A stretch of 64,000 bases of DNA from Megalopta genalis (lineage: Eukaryota; Arthropoda; Insecta; Hymenoptera; Halictidae): the NCBI RefSeq assembly GCF_051020955.1, contig NW_027476161.1:62001-126000 (forward strand), written 5' to 3'. The notes under the pieces were generated by a model, which was given only the letters and a program-made list of their open reading frames with translations, did no database searches and was not told where the DNA came from. Made by a program: the position numbers and the translations under genes. Below, piece after piece: positions 1 through 14,168 of this stretch. The number at the start of each line of letters is the position of its first letter. Positions within the stretch are counted from its first letter, which is position 1.

Positions 1-3000
1 GATATAGATTCAAATGCAGGCGAAACAAACGAGTTTGGTTCAAATCCATGCGGAACACATGATATAACTTCAAATCAATGCGAAGTAAAAAGCTTAGCTT
101 CAAATCAATGCGAAGCAATCGGTTAATCTTCAAATACTTGTGATATTCTCGATTTAACTACGACTGCATCCGAAACAAGCGAGTTAGTTTCAAATCCATG
201 CGAAACACATGATGTAGCTTCTAATCAATGCGAAGTAGAAAGCTTAGCTTCAAATACATGAGAAACAAATGGTTTAGCTTCAGATACTTGCGATATAAAT
301 GATATAGTTTCATATGCAGGCGAAACAAACGGGTTAGCTTCAAATCCATGCGAAACACATGATGTAGCATCTAATCAATGCGAAGTAGGAAGCTTAGCTT
401 CAAATCAATGCGAAACAACTGTTTTAGCTTCAAATACTTGCGATATAAATGATATAGCTCCATATGCAGGCGAAACAAACGAGGTAGCTTCAAATCCATG
501 CGAAGCACATGATTTAGCTGCATATCAATGCGAAGTAGAAAGCTAGGCTCCAAAACCATGCGAATCAAATGATTTAGCTTCAAATACTTGTGATATACAT
601 GATATAGCTTCAAATGCAGGCGAAACAAACGAGTTTACTTCAAATCCATGCGAAACAAACGAGTTAGCTTCAAATCCATGCTATACACATGATTTAGCTT
701 CAAATCAATGCGAAGTAGAAGGCTTAGATTCAAATCCATGCGAAACAAATGATTTAGTTTCAGATATTTGCGATATAAGTGATATAGCTTCTAATGCAGG
801 AGAAACAAACGAGTTAGCTTCATATTCATGCGAAACACATGATTTAACTGCAAATCAATGCGATGTAGAAGGTTTAGCTTCAAATACGTGAGAAACAAAT
901 GATTTAGCATCAGATACTTGCGATATAAGTGACATAGCTCCAAATGCAGGAGAAACAAACGAGTTGGCTACAAATCCATGCGAAACACATGATTTAGCTG
1001 CAAATCAATGCGATGTAGAAGGTTTAGCTCAAAAGCCATGCGAAACACATGACTTAGCTTCAAATCCATGCGATACACATGATTTAGCTTCAAATCAATG
1101 CGAAGTAGAAAGCTTAGCTTCAAATACATGAGAAACAAATGGTTTAGCTTCATATTCTTGCGAAACATGTGGTTCAGCTTCAGATACTTGTGAAAAACAT
1201 GATTTAGCTTCAACTGCATGCGAATCAAACGAGTTAGCTTGAAATCCATGCGAAACACATGATTTAGCTTCAAATCATTGCGAAGTAGACGGCTTAGCTT
1301 CATATCGATGCCAAACAAATGACTTAGCTTCAAATACTTGCGAATATAAGTGATACAGCTTCAAATGCATGCGAAACAAACGAGTTAGCATCAAATCCAT
1401 GCGAAATACATGATTTAGCTAAAACTCAATGCGAAGTAGAAGGCGTAGATTCAAATCCACGCGACAAAAATGATTTAGCTTCAAATACTTGCGATATAAT
1501 TGATAAAGCTTCAAATGCAGGCGAAACAAACGAGTTAGCTTCAAATCCAAGCGAAAAACATGATTTACCTTCAAAATTAATGCAAAGTAGGAGGCTTATC
1601 TTCAAAGCCATGCGACACAAATGATTTAGCTTCAAATACTTTCGATATAATTGATATAGCTTCAAATGCAGGCGAAACAAATGAGTTTGGTTCAAATCCA
1701 TGCGAATCAAATGATTTAGCTTCAAATCAATGCGAAGTAGAAAGCTTAGCTTCAAATGAATGCGAAACAACTGATTTGGCTTCAAATACTTGCGAATATA
1801 AGTGATGTAGCTTCAAATGGAGGCGAAACAAACGAGTTAGCTTCAAATCCATGCGAAACTGATGATTTAGCTTCAAATCAATGCGAAGTAGAAGGCGTAG
1901 CTTCAAATACATGCGACACAAATGATTTAGCTTCAAATACTTGCGATATAGTTGATAAAGCTTCAAATGCAGGCGAAACAAACGAGTTAGCATCAAATCC
2001 AAGCGAAAGACATGATTTATTTTCAAATCAATACGAAGTAGATGGCTTAACTTCAAATCCATGCGAAATAAATGATTTAGCTTCAAATACTTGCGACGTA
2101 AATGATATAGCTTCAAATGCAGGCGAAACATACCAGGTAGCTTCAATTCCATGCGAAACACATGATTTAGCTTAAAATTCATACGAAACAAATGATCTAG
2201 CTTCAAATACTTGCGATATAAACGATATACATTCAAATGCAGGCAAAACAAACGAGTTAGCTTCAAATCCATGCGGAACACATGATTTAGCTTCAAATCC
2301 AAGCGAAACACATAGTTTAGCTTCATATACTTGCGAAACAAGTGGCTCAGCTTCAGATACTTGTGATAATCATGATTTAATTTCAACTGCATGCGAACCA
2401 ATCGCGTTAGCTTCAAATCCAAGCGAAATACATGATGTAGTTTCAAATTAATGCGAAGTAGGAGGCTTAGCATCAAATCAATGCGAAAGAAATGATTTAG
2501 CTTCAAATACTTGCGAATGTAAGTGATATAGCTCCAAATGCAGGCGAATCAAACGAGTTAGCCTCAAATCCATGAGCAACACATGATTCATCTTCAAATC
2601 AATGCGAAGTAGAAGGCTTAGCTTCAAAACCATGCGACATAAATGGTTTAGCTTCAAATATTTGTTATATACATGATTTAGCTGCAACTGCATGCGAAAC
2701 AAACGAGTAAGATTCAACTCCAAGCGAAAAAATGATTTAGTCATAAATCACTGCGAAGTAGAAGGCTTGGCATCAAATCCAAGCGAAACACATGATTTAT
2801 GTTCAAATCAATGCGAAGCAGCAGGCTTAGCTTCAAATCCATGCGAAACACATGATTTAGCTTCATATCCATGAGAAACACATGGTTTAGCTTCATATTC
2901 TATGGAAACAGATGGTTTAGCTTCAGATACTTGTGAAAAACATGATTTAGCTTCAGCTGCATGCGAAACAATCGCGTTAGCTTCAAATGCAAGGGAAACG

Positions 3001-5536
3001 CATGATTTAGCTTCAAATCAATGCGAAGTAGAAGGCGTAGCTTCAAATCCATGCGACACAAATGATTTAGCTTCGAATACTTGCGATATAATTGATACAG
3101 CTTCAAATGCAGGCGAAACAAAACAGTTAGCTTCAAATCCAAGCGAAACACATGATTTAGTTTCAAATCAATGCGAAGTAGAAAGCGTAGCTCCAAATCC
3201 GTGCGACACAAATGATTTAGCTTCAAATACTTGCGATATAATTGATATAGCTTCAAATGCAGGCGAAACAAACGAGTTAACTTTAAATCTATGCGAAACA
3301 CATGATTTAGCTTCAAATTCATGTGAAACACATGGTTTAGCTTCATATTCTTGCGAAACAAACGGTTTAGATTCAGATAATTGTGATAAACATGATTTAG
3401 CTTCAACCGCATGCGAAACAAACGAGTTAACTTTAAAACCAAGCGAAGCACATGATTTAGCTTCAAATCAATGCCAAGTTGAAGGCTTAGCTTCATATCC
3501 ATGCGAATCAAATGATTTAGCTTCAAATACTTGCGAATTTAAGTGATACAGCTTCAAATGCATGCGATACAAACGAGTTAGCATCAAATCCATGCGAAAC
3601 TCATAATTTAGCTAAAACTCAATGCAAAGTAGAAGGCGTAGCTTCAAATCCATGCGGAACAAATGATTTAGCTTCAAATACTTGCGATATAAGTGATATA
3701 GATTCAACTGCAGGCGAAACAAACGAGGTAGATTCAAATCCATGCGAAACAAATGATATTTCTTCAAATACTTGCGAAACAAATGATTTTTCTTCAAATA
3801 CTTGCGATACAAGTGAACTAGCTTCAAATGCAGGCGAAACAAACCAGGTAGCTTCAATTCCATGCGAAACAAATGATTTAGCTTCAAATACTTGCGATAT
3901 AAACGATGTACCTTCAAATGTAGGCAAACCAAACGAGTCAGCTTCAAATCCATGCGGAACACATGATTTCGCTTCACATCAATGCGAAGCACATGGTTTA
4001 GCTTCATATGCTTGCGAAACAAGTGGTTTAGCTACAGATACTTGTGATAAACATGATTTAGCTTCAACTGCATGCGAAACAAACGAGTTAGTTTAAAATC
4101 CAAAAGAAACACACGATTTAGCTTCAAATCAATGCTAATTAGAAGGCTTAGCTTCAAATCGATGCCATACGAATGATTTAGCTTCAAATACCTGCGATAG
4201 AAGTGATTTAGCTTCAAATGCAGGCGAAACAAACGAGTTAGCTTCAAGTCTATGCGAAAGACATGATTTAGCGTCAAATTCATGCGAAACAGGTGGATTA
4301 GCTTCATATTCTTGCGAAACAAATGGTTTAGATTCAGATACTTGTGATAAACATGATTTAGCTTCAAATGCAGGCGAAACAAACCAGGTAGCTTCAATTC
4401 CATGCGAAACACATGATTTAGCTTAAAATTCATGCGAAACAGATTATTTAGCTTCAAATACTTGCGATATAAACGATATACCTTCAAATGCAGGCAAAAC
4501 AAACGAGTTAGCTTCAAATCCATGAAGAACACATGATTTAGCTTCAAATCCAAGCGAAACACATAGTTTAGCTTCATATACTTGCGAAACAAGTGCCTCA
4601 GCTTCAGATACTTGTGATAAACATGATTTAATTTCAACTGCATGCTAACCAATCGCGTTAGCTTCAAATCCAAGCGAAATACATGATGTCGTTTCAAATT
4701 AATGCGAAGTAGGAGGCTTAGCTTCAAATCAATGCGAAAGAAATGATTTAGCTTCAAATCCTTGCGATATAAATGATATACCTTCAAATGCAGGCAAAAC
4801 AAACGAGTTATCTTCTAATCCAGGCGAAACTCATGATTTAGCTTCAAATCAATGCGCATTTGATGTCAGCTTCAAATTCATGCGAAACAAACGATTTATC
4901 TTCAGATACTGGCGATGTAAGTGATATAGGATCAAATGCGGGCGAAAAGAACGAGTTATCTTCAAATCCATGCGAAACACATTATATAGGTTCAAAACGA
5001 AAGATTTAGCTTCAAATACTTGCGAATGTAAGTGATATAGCTCCAAATGCAGGCGAATCAAACGAGTTAGCCTCAAATCCATGAGCAACACATGATTCAT
5101 CTTCAAATCAATGCGAAGTAGAAGGCTTAGCTTCAAAACCATGCGACATAAATGGTTTAGCTTCAAATATTTGTTATATACATGATTTAGCTGCAACTGC
5201 ATGCGAAACAAACGAGTAAGATTCAACTCCAAGCGAAAAAATGATTTAGTCATAAATCACTGCGAAGTAGAAGGCTTGGCATCAAATCCAAGCGAAACAC
5301 ATGATTTATGTTCAAATCAATGCGAAGCAGCAGGCTTAGCTTCAAATCCATGCGAAACACATGATTTAGCTTCATAGCCATGAGAAACACATGGTTTAGC
5401 TTCATATTCTATGGAAACAGATGGTTTAGTTTCAGATACTTGTGAAAAACATGATTTAGCTTCAACTGCATGCGAAACAATCGCGTTAGCTTCAAATGCA
5501 AGGGAAACGCATGATTTAGCTTCAAATCAATGCGAA
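1..5536 (+). repeat. Segmental duplicate D1, copy 1
   Basis: This block of array matches 49,602-54,987 almost base for base. The offset is 49,601 bp for roughly the first 250 bases and 49,451 bp from about 410 onward, so copy 1 holds 150 bp (five monomers) more than copy 2. Only scattered single-base differences were noticed, for example near 2,010 (AGAC versus ACAC) and near 5,374. The block may begin left of the window. Its right limit, about 5,536, is where the second copy switches to sequence of the 9.9-kb type. Confidence 0.9.
4853..5010 (+). repeat. Irregular marker cassette K, copy 1
   Basis: The 158-bp cassette starts with TGCGCATTTGATGTCAGC, includes GATACTGGCGATGTAAGTG and ends with GGTTCAAAACGAAAGATTTAG. 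Compared with normal monomers it lacks about 2 bp at its start and about 10 bp near its end, so it breaks the 30-bp phase. It recurs as a unit at seven places in the window, which makes it a landmark for large duplications. Confidence 0.85.
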
Positions 5537-7212
5537 GTAGAAGGCGTAGCTTCAAATCCATGCGACACAAATGATTTAGCTTCGAATGCTTGCGATATAA
5601 TTGATACAGCTTCAAATGCAGGCGAAACAAAACAGTTAGCTTCAAATCCAAGCGAAACACATGATTTAGTTTCAAATCAATGCGAAGTAGAAAGCGTAGC
5701 TCCAAATCCGTGCGAAACAAATGATTTAGCTTCAAATTCATGCGAAACAGATGATTTAACTTCAAATAGTTGCGATATAAATGATATAACTTCAAATGCA
5801 GGCAAAACAAACGAGTTAGCTTCAAATCCATGCGGAACACATGATTTAGCATCAAATCAATGCGAAACACATGGTTTTGCTTCATATACTAGCGAAACAA
5901 GTGGTTTAGCTTCAGATACTTGTGATAAACATGATTTAGCTTCAACTGCATGCGAAACAAACGAGTAAGTTTAAAATCCAAGAGAAACACACGATTTAGC
6001 TTCAAATCCAAGCGAAAAACATGATTTACCTTCAAATTAATGCAAAGTAGAAGGCTTATCTTCAAAGCCATGCGACACAAATGATTTAGCTTCAAATACT
6101 TGCGATATAATTGATATAGCTTCAAATGCAGGCGAAACAAACGAGTTAACTTTAAATCTATGCGAAACACATGATTTAGCTTCAAATTCATGTGAAACAC
6201 ATGGTTTAGCTTCATATTCTTGCGAAACAAACGGTTTAGATTCAGATAATTGTGATAAACATGATTTAGCTTCAACCGCATGCGAAACAAACGAGTTAAC
6301 TTTAAAACCAAGCGAAGCACATGATTTAGCTTCAAATCAATGCCAAGTTGAAGGCATAGCTTCATATCCATGCGAATCAAATGATTTAGCTTCAAATACT
6401 TGCGAATTTAAGTGATACAGCTTCAAATGCATGCGATACAAACGAGTTAGCATCAAATCCATGCGAAACTCATAATTTAGCTAAAAATCAATGCGAAGTA
6501 GAAGGCATAGCTTCAAAACCATGCGACATAAATGGTTTAGCTTCAAATATTTGTGATATACATGATTTAGCTTCAACTGCATGCGAAACAATCGCGTTAG
6601 CTTCAAATGCAAGGGAAACGCATGATTCAGCTTCAAATCAATGCGAAGTAGAAAGCGTAGCTCCAAATACGTGCGAAACAAATGATTTAGCTTCAAATTC
6701 ATGCGAAACAAATGATTTAACTTCACATAGTTGCGATATAAATGATATAACTTCAAATGCAGGCAAAACAAACGAGTTAGCTTCAAATCCATGCGGAACA
6801 CATGATTTAGCTTCAAATCAATGCGAAACACATGGTTTTGCTTCATATACTTGCGAAACAAGTGGTTCAGCTTCAGATACTTGTGACAAACATGATTAGG
6901 TTCAAATGTAGGCGAAACAAACGAATTAGCTTCAAATCCATGCGAAACAAACGAGTTAGCTTCAAATCATGCGAAGTAGAAAGCTTAGCTTCAAATGAAT
7001 GCGAAACAACTGATTTGGCTTCAAATACTTGCTAATATAAGTGATGCAGCTTCAAATGGAGGCGAAACAAACGAGTTAGCTTCAAATCCATGCGAAACTC
7101 ATGATTTAGCTAAAAATCAATGCGAAGTAGAAGGCGTAGCTTCAAATCAATGCGAAAGAAATGATTTAGCTTCAAATCCAAGCGAAACACATGGTTTAGC
7201 TTAAAATTCATA
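5537..7212 (+). repeat. A-type array between D1 and the 660-bp duplication
   Basis: Ordinary A-type monomers with no gene seen. Segments here match other parts of the array, for example 5,980-6,480 resembles 20,200-20,720. A single-base deletion near 6,968 (TCAAATCATGCG instead of TCAAATCAATGCG) shifts the phase locally and is private to this copy; the equivalent sites near 10,378 and 15,168 keep the normal length. Confidence 0.85.
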
Positions 7213-8575
7213 CGAAACAAATGATTTAGCTTCAAATACTTGCGATATAAACGATATACTTTCAAATGTAGGCAAAACAAACGAGTTAGCTTCAAATCCA
7301 TGCGGAACACATGATTTAGCTTCAAATCAATGCGAAGCACAGGGTTTAGCTTCATATGCTTGCGAAACAAGTGGCTTAGCTTCAGATACTTGTGATAAAC
7401 ATGATTTAGCTTCAACTGCATGCGAAACAAACGAGTTAGTTTAAAATCCAAGAGAATCACACGATTTAGCTTCAAATCAATGCGAAGTAGAAGACATAGC
7501 TTCAAATCGATGCCATACGAATGATTTAGCTTCAAATACCTGCGATAGAAGTGATATAGCTTCAAATGCAGGCGAAACAAACGAGTTAGCTTCAAGTCTA
7601 TGCGAAAGACATGATTTAGCTTCAAATTCATGCGAAACACGTGGTTTAGCTTCATATTCTTGCGAAACAAATGGTTTAGATTCAGATACTTGTGATAAAC
7701 ATGATTTAGCTTCAAATGCAGGCGAAACAAACGAATTAGTTTCAAATCCATGCGAAACACATGATTTAGCTTCAAATCCAAGCGAAACAAATGATTTTTC
7801 TTCAAATACTTGCGATACAAGTGAACTAGCTTCAAATGCAGGCGAAACAAACCAGGTAGCTTCAATTCCATGCGAAACAAATGATTTAGCTTCAAATACT
7901 TGCGATATAAACGATATACTTTCAAATGTAGGCAAAACAAACGAGTTAGCTTCAAATCCATGCGGAACACATGATTTAGCTTCAAATCAATGCGAAGCAC
8001 AGGGTTTAGCTTCATATGCTTGCGAAACAAGTGGCTTAGCTTCAGATACTTGTGATAAACATGATTTAGCTTCAACTGCATGCGAAACAAACGAGTTAGT
8101 TTAAAATCCAAGAGAATCACACGATTTAGCTTCAAATCAATGCGAAGTAGAAGACATAGCTTCAAATCGATGCCATACGAATGATTTAGCTTCAAATACC
8201 TGCGATAGAAGTGATATAGCTTCAAATGCAGGCGAAACAAACGAGTTAGCTTCAAGTCTATGCGAAAGACATGATTTAGCTTCAAATTCATGCGAAACAC
8301 GTGGTTTAGCTTCATATTCTTGCGAAACAAATGGTTTAGATTCAGATACTTGTGATAAACATGATTTAGCTTCAAATGCAGGCGAAACAAACGAATTAGT
8401 TTCAAATCCATGCGAAACACATGATTTAGCTTCAAATCCAAGCGAAACAAATGATTTTTCTTCAAATACTTGCGATACAAGTGAACTAGCTTCAAATGCA
8501 GGCGAAACAAACCAGGTAGCTTCAATTCCATGCGAAACAAATGATTTAGCTTCAAATACTTGCGATATAAACGAT
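7213..8575 (+). repeat. 660-bp tandem duplication (22 monomers, two units)
   Basis: Bases 7,213-7,915 match 7,873-8,575 with an offset of exactly 660 bp, and no difference was seen by eye. The units are 7,213-7,872 and 7,873-8,532. At 22 monomers the unit is not a multiple of the 150-bp HOR, so the exchange that made it joined two different phases of the five-monomer ring. The equivalent region near 12,663 carries only one unit. Confidence 0.9.
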
Positions 8576-9220
8576 GTACCTTCAAATGTAGGCAAACCAA
8601 ACGAGTTAGCTTCAAATCCATGCGGAACACATGATTTAGCTTCACATCAATGCGAAGCACATGGTTTAGCTTCATATGCTTGCGAAACAAGTGGTTTAGC
8701 TACAGATACTTGTGATAAACATGATTTAGCTTCAACTGCATGCGAAACAAACGAGTTAGTTTAAAATCCAAAAGAAACACACGATTTAGCTTCAAATCAA
8801 TGCTAATTAGAAGGCTTAGCTTCAAATCGATGCCATACGAATGATTTAGCTTCAAATACCTGCGATAGAAGTGATTTAGCTTCAAATGCAGGCGAAACAA
8901 ACGAGTTAGCTTCAAGTCTATGCGAAAGACATGATTTAGCGTCAAATTCATGCGAAACACGTGGATTAGCTTCATATTCTTGCGAAACAAATGGTTTAGA
9001 TTCAGATACTTGTGATAAACATGATTTAGCTTCAAATGCAGGCGAAACAAACCAGGTAGCTTCAATTCCATGCGAAACACATGATTTAGCTTAAAATTCA
9101 TGCGAAACAGATTATTTATCTTCAAATACTTGCGATATAAACGATATACCTTCAAATGCAGGCAAAACAAACGAGTTAGCTTCAAATCCATGCGGAACAC
9201 ATGATTTAGCTTCAAATCAA

Positions 9221-9378
9221 TGCGCATTTGATGTCAGCTTCAAATTCATGCGAAACAAACGATTTATCTTCAGATACTGGCGATGTAAGTGATATAGGAT
9301 CAAATGCGGGCGAAAAGAACGAGTTATCTTCAAATCCATGCGAAACACATTATATAGGTTCAAAACGAAAGATTTAGC
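9221..9378 (+). repeat. Marker cassette K, copy 2
   Basis: This matches the cassette at 4,853-5,010 at an offset of 4,368 bp. The sequence after it stays similar to the first copy up to about 9,904 and then differs. This stretch of homology is where the exchange inferred in the right-hand D1 copy took place. Confidence 0.85.
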
Positions 9379-11036
9379 TTCAAATACTTGCGAATGTAAG
9401 TGATATAGCTCCAAATGCAGGCGAATCAAACGAGTTAGCCTCAAATCCATGAGCAACACATGATTCATCTTCAAATCAATGCGAAGTAGAAGGCTTAGCT
9501 TCAAAACCATGCGACATAAATGGTTTAGCTTCAAATATTTGTTATATACATGATTTAGCTGCAACTGCATGCGAAACAAACGAGTAAGATTCAACTCCAA
9601 GCGAAAAAATGATTTAGTCATAAATCACTGCGAAGTAGAAGGCTTGGCATCAAATCCAAGCGAAACACATGATTTATGTTCAAATCAATGCGAAGCAGCA
9701 GGCTTAGCTTCAAATCCATGCGAAACACATGATTTAGCTTCATATCCATGAGAAACACATGGTTTAGCTTCATATTCTATGGAAACAGATGGTTTAGCTT
9801 CAGATACTTGTGAAAAACATGATTTAGCTTCAACTGCATGCGAAACAATCGCGTTAGCTTCAAATGCAAGGGAAACGCATGATTCAGCTTCAAATCAATG
9901 CGAAACACATGGTTTTGCTTCATATACTTGCGAAACAAATGGTTTAGCTTCATATACTTGTGATAAACATGATTTAGCTTCAACCGCCTGCGAAACAAAC
10001 GAGTTAGCATTAAAACCAAGCGAGACACATGATTTAGCTTCAAATCAATGCGAAGTAGATGGCTTAGCTTCATATCCATGCGAAACAAATGATTTAGCTT
10101 CAAATTCATGCGAAACAAATGATTTAACTTCACATAGTTGCGATATAAATGATATAACTTCAAATGCAGGCAAAACAAACGTGTTAGCTTCAAATCCATG
10201 CGGAACACATGATTTAGCTTCAAATCAATGCGAAACACATGGTTTTGCTTCATATACTTGCGAAACAAGTGGTTCAGCTTCAGATACTTGTGTTAAACAT
10301 GATTTAGGTTCAAATGTAGGCGAAACAAACGAATTAGCTTCAAATCCATGCGAAACAAACGAGTTAGCTTCAAATCAATGCGAAGTAGAAAGCTTAGCTT
10401 CAAATGAATGCGAAACAACTGATTTGGCTTCAAATACTTGCTAATATAAGTGATGCAGCTTCAAATGGAGGCGAAACAAACGAGTTAGCTTCAAATCCAT
10501 GCGAAACTCATGATTTAGCTAAAAATCAATGCGAAGTAGAAGGCGTAGCTTCAAATCAATGCGAAAGAAATGATTTAGCTTCAAATCCAAGCGAAACACA
10601 TGGTTTAGCTTCATATTCTTGCGAAACAAATGGTTTAGCTTCATATACTTGTGATAAACATGATTTAGCTTCAACCGCCTGCGAAACATCGAGTTAGCAT
10701 TAAAACCAAGCGAGACACATGATTTAGCTTCAAATCAATGCGAAGTAGATGGCTTAGCTTCATATCCATGCGACACAAATGACTTAGCTTCAAATACTTG
10801 CGACGTAAATGGTATAGCTTCAAATGCAGGCGAAACAAACCAAGTAGCTTCAATTCCATGCGAAACACATGATTTAGCTTAAAATTCATACGAAACAAAT
10901 GATTTAGCTTCAAATACTTGCGATATAAACGATATACTTTCAAATGTAGGCAAAACAAACGAGTTAGCTTCAAATCCATGCGGAACACATGATTTAGCTT
11001 CAAATCAATGCGAAGCACAAGGTTTAGCTTCATATG

Positions 11037-11936
11037 CTTGCGAAACAAGTGGCTTAGCTTCAGATACTTGTGATAAACATGATTTAGCTTCAACTGCATG
11101 CGAAACAAACGAGTTAGTTTAAAATCCAAGAGAATCACACGATTTAGCTTCAAATCAATGCGAAGTAGAAGACATAGCTTCAAATCGATGCCATACGAAT
11201 GATTTAGCTTCAAATACCTGCGTTAGAAGTGATATAGCTTCAAATGCAGGCGAAACAAACGAGTTAGCTTCAAGTCTATGCGAAAGACATGATTTAGCTT
11301 CAAATTCATGCGAAACACGTGGTTTAGCTTCATATTCTTGCGAAACAAATGGTTTAGATTCAGATACTTGTGATAAACATGATTTAGCTTCAAATGCAGG
11401 CGAAACAAACGAATTAGTTTCAAATCCATGCGAAACACATGATTTAGCTTCAAATCCAAGCGAAACACATGGTTTAACTTCATATTCTTGCGAAACAAGT
11501 GGCTTAGCTTCAGATACTTGTGATAAACATGATTTAGCTTCAACTGCATGCGAAACAAACGAGTTAGTTTAAAATCCAAGAGAATCACACGATTTAGCTT
11601 CAAATCAATGCGAAGTAGAAGACATAGCTTCAAATCGATGCCATACGAATGATTTAGCTTCAAATACCTGCGTTAGAAGTGATATAGCTTCAAATGCAGG
11701 CGAAACAAACGAGTTAGCTTCAAGTCTATGCGAAAGACATGATTTAGCTTCAAATTCATGCGAAACACGTGGTTTAGCTTCATATTCTTGCGAAACAAAT
11801 GGTTTAGATTCAGATACTTGTGATAAACATGATTTAGCTTCAAATGCAGGCGAAACAAACGAATTAGTTTCAAATCCATGCGAAACACATGATTTAGCTT
11901 CAAATCCAAGCGAAACACATGGTTTAACTTCATATT
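11037..11936 (+). repeat. 450-bp tandem duplication (15 monomers, two units)
   Basis: Bases from 11,037 match those from 11,487 at an offset of exactly 450 bp, which is three 150-bp HORs. The second unit ends at a one-base deletion near 11,944 (GCGAACAAATGG). The same pair is present at 15,977 and 61,645. Confidence 0.88.
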
Positions 11937-14010
11937 CTTGCGAACAAATGGTTTAGCTTCATATACTTGTGATAAACATGATTTAGCTTCAACCGCCTGC
12001 GAAACAAACGAAGTTAGCATTAAAACCAAGCGAGTCACATGATTTAGCTTCAAGTCAATGCGAAGTAGATGGCTTAGCTTCATATCCATGCGAAACAAAT
12101 GACTTAGCTTCAAATACTTGCGAATATAAGTGATACAGCTTCAAATGCATGCGAAACAAACGAGTTACCATCAAATCCATGCGAAACACATGATTTAGCT
12201 AAAACTCAATGCAAAGTTGAAGGCGTAGCTTCAAATCCATGCGGAACAAATGATTTAGCTTCAAATCAATGCGAAACACATGGTTTTGCTTCATATACTT
12301 GCGAAACAAGTGGTTCAGCTTCAGATACTTGTGATAAACATGATTTAGGTTCAAATGTAGGCGAAACAAACGAATTAGCTTCAAATCCATGCGAAACAAA
12401 CGAGTTAGCTTCAAATCAATGCGAAGTAGAAAGCTTAGCTTCAAATGAATGCGAAACAACTGATTTGGCTTCAAATACTTGCTAATATAAGTGATGCAGC
12501 TTCAAATGGAGGCGAAACAAACGAGTTAGCTTCAAATCCATGCGAAACTCATGATTTAGCTAAAAATCAATGCGAAGTAGAAGGCGTAGCTTCAAATCAA
12601 TGCGAAAGAAATGATTTAGCTTCAAATCCAAGCGAAACACATGGTTTAGCTTAAAATTCATACGAAACAAATGATTTAGCTTCAAATACTTGCGATATAA
12701 ACGATATACTTTCAAATGTAGGCAAAACAAACGAGTTAGCTTCAAATCCATGCGGAACACATGATTTAGCTTCAAATCAATGCGAAGCACAGGGTTTAGC
12801 TTCATATGCTTGCGAAACAAGTGGCTTAGCTTCAGATACTTGTGATAAACATGATTTAGCTTCAACTGCATGCGAAACAAACGAGTTAGTTTAAAATCCA
12901 AGAGAATCACACGATTTAGCTTCAAATCAATGCGAAGTAGAAGACATAGCTTCAAATCGATGCCATACGAATGATTTAGCTTCAAATACCTGCGATAGAA
13001 GTGATATAGCTTCAAATGCAGGCGAAACAAACGAGTTAGCTTCAAGTCTATGCGAAAGACATGATTTAGCTTCAAATTCATGCGAAACACGTGGTTTAGC
13101 TTCATATTCTTGCGAAACAAATGGTTTAGATTCAGATACTTGTGATAAACATGATTTAGCTTCAAATGCAGGCGAAACAAACGAATTAGTTTCAAATCCA
13201 TGCGAAACACATGATTTAGCTTCAAATCCAAGCGAAACAAATGATTTTTCTTCAAATACTTGCGATACAAGTGAACTAGCTTCAAATGCAGGCGAAACAA
13301 ACCAGGTAGCTTCAATTCCATGCGAAACAAATGATTTAGCTTCAAATACTTGCGATATAAACGATGTACCTTCAAATGTAGGCAAACCAAACGAGTTAGC
13401 TTCAAATCCATGCGGAACACATGATTTAGCTTCACATCACTGCGAAGCACATGGTTTAGCTTCATATGCTTGCGAAACAAGTGGTTTAGCTACAGATACT
13501 TGTGATAAACATGATTTAGCTTCAACTGCATGCGAAACAAACGAGTTAGTTTAAAATCCAAAAGAAACACACGATTTAGCTTCAAATCAATGCTAATTAG
13601 AAGGCTTAGCTTCAAATCGATGCCATACGAATGATTTAGCTTCAAATACCTGCGATAGAAGTGATTTAGCTTCAAATGCAGGCGAAACAAACGAGTTAGC
13701 TTCAAGTCTATGCGAAAGACATGATTTAGCGTCAAATTCATGCGAAACACGTGGATTAGCTTCATATTCTTGCGAAACAAATGGTTTAGATTCAGATACT
13801 TGTGATAAACATGATTTAGCTTCAAATGCAGGCGAAACAAACCAGGTAGATTCAATTCCATGCGAAACACATGATTTAGCTTAAAATTCATGCGAAACAG
13901 ATTATTTATCTTCAAATACTTGCGATATAAACGATATACCTTCAAATGCAGGCAAAACAAACGAGTTAGCTTCAAATCCATGCGGAACACATGATTTAGC
14001 TTCAAATCAA
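11937..14010 (+). repeat. A-type array across the 4.8-kb unit junction
   Basis: Ordinary A-type monomers. It contains a 31-bp monomer near 12,124 (TGCGAATATAAGTGATAC) and the unit 1/unit 2 junction of the macro-repeat near 12,663. No gene was seen. Confidence 0.85.
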
Positions 14011-14168
14011 TGCGCATTTGATGTCAGCTTCAAATTCATGCGAAACAAACGATTTATCTTCAGATACTGGCGATGTAAGTGATATAGGATCTAATGCGGG
14101 CGAAAAGAACGAGTTATCTTCAAATCCATGCGAAACACATTATATAGGTTCAAAACGAAAGATTTAGC
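14011..14168 (+). repeat. Marker cassette K, copy 3
   Basis: This is identical in layout to the copy at 9,221-9,378, at an offset of 4,790 bp. It has a private base change near 14,092 (ATCTAATGCGGG for ATCAAATGCGGG). Confidence 0.85.
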
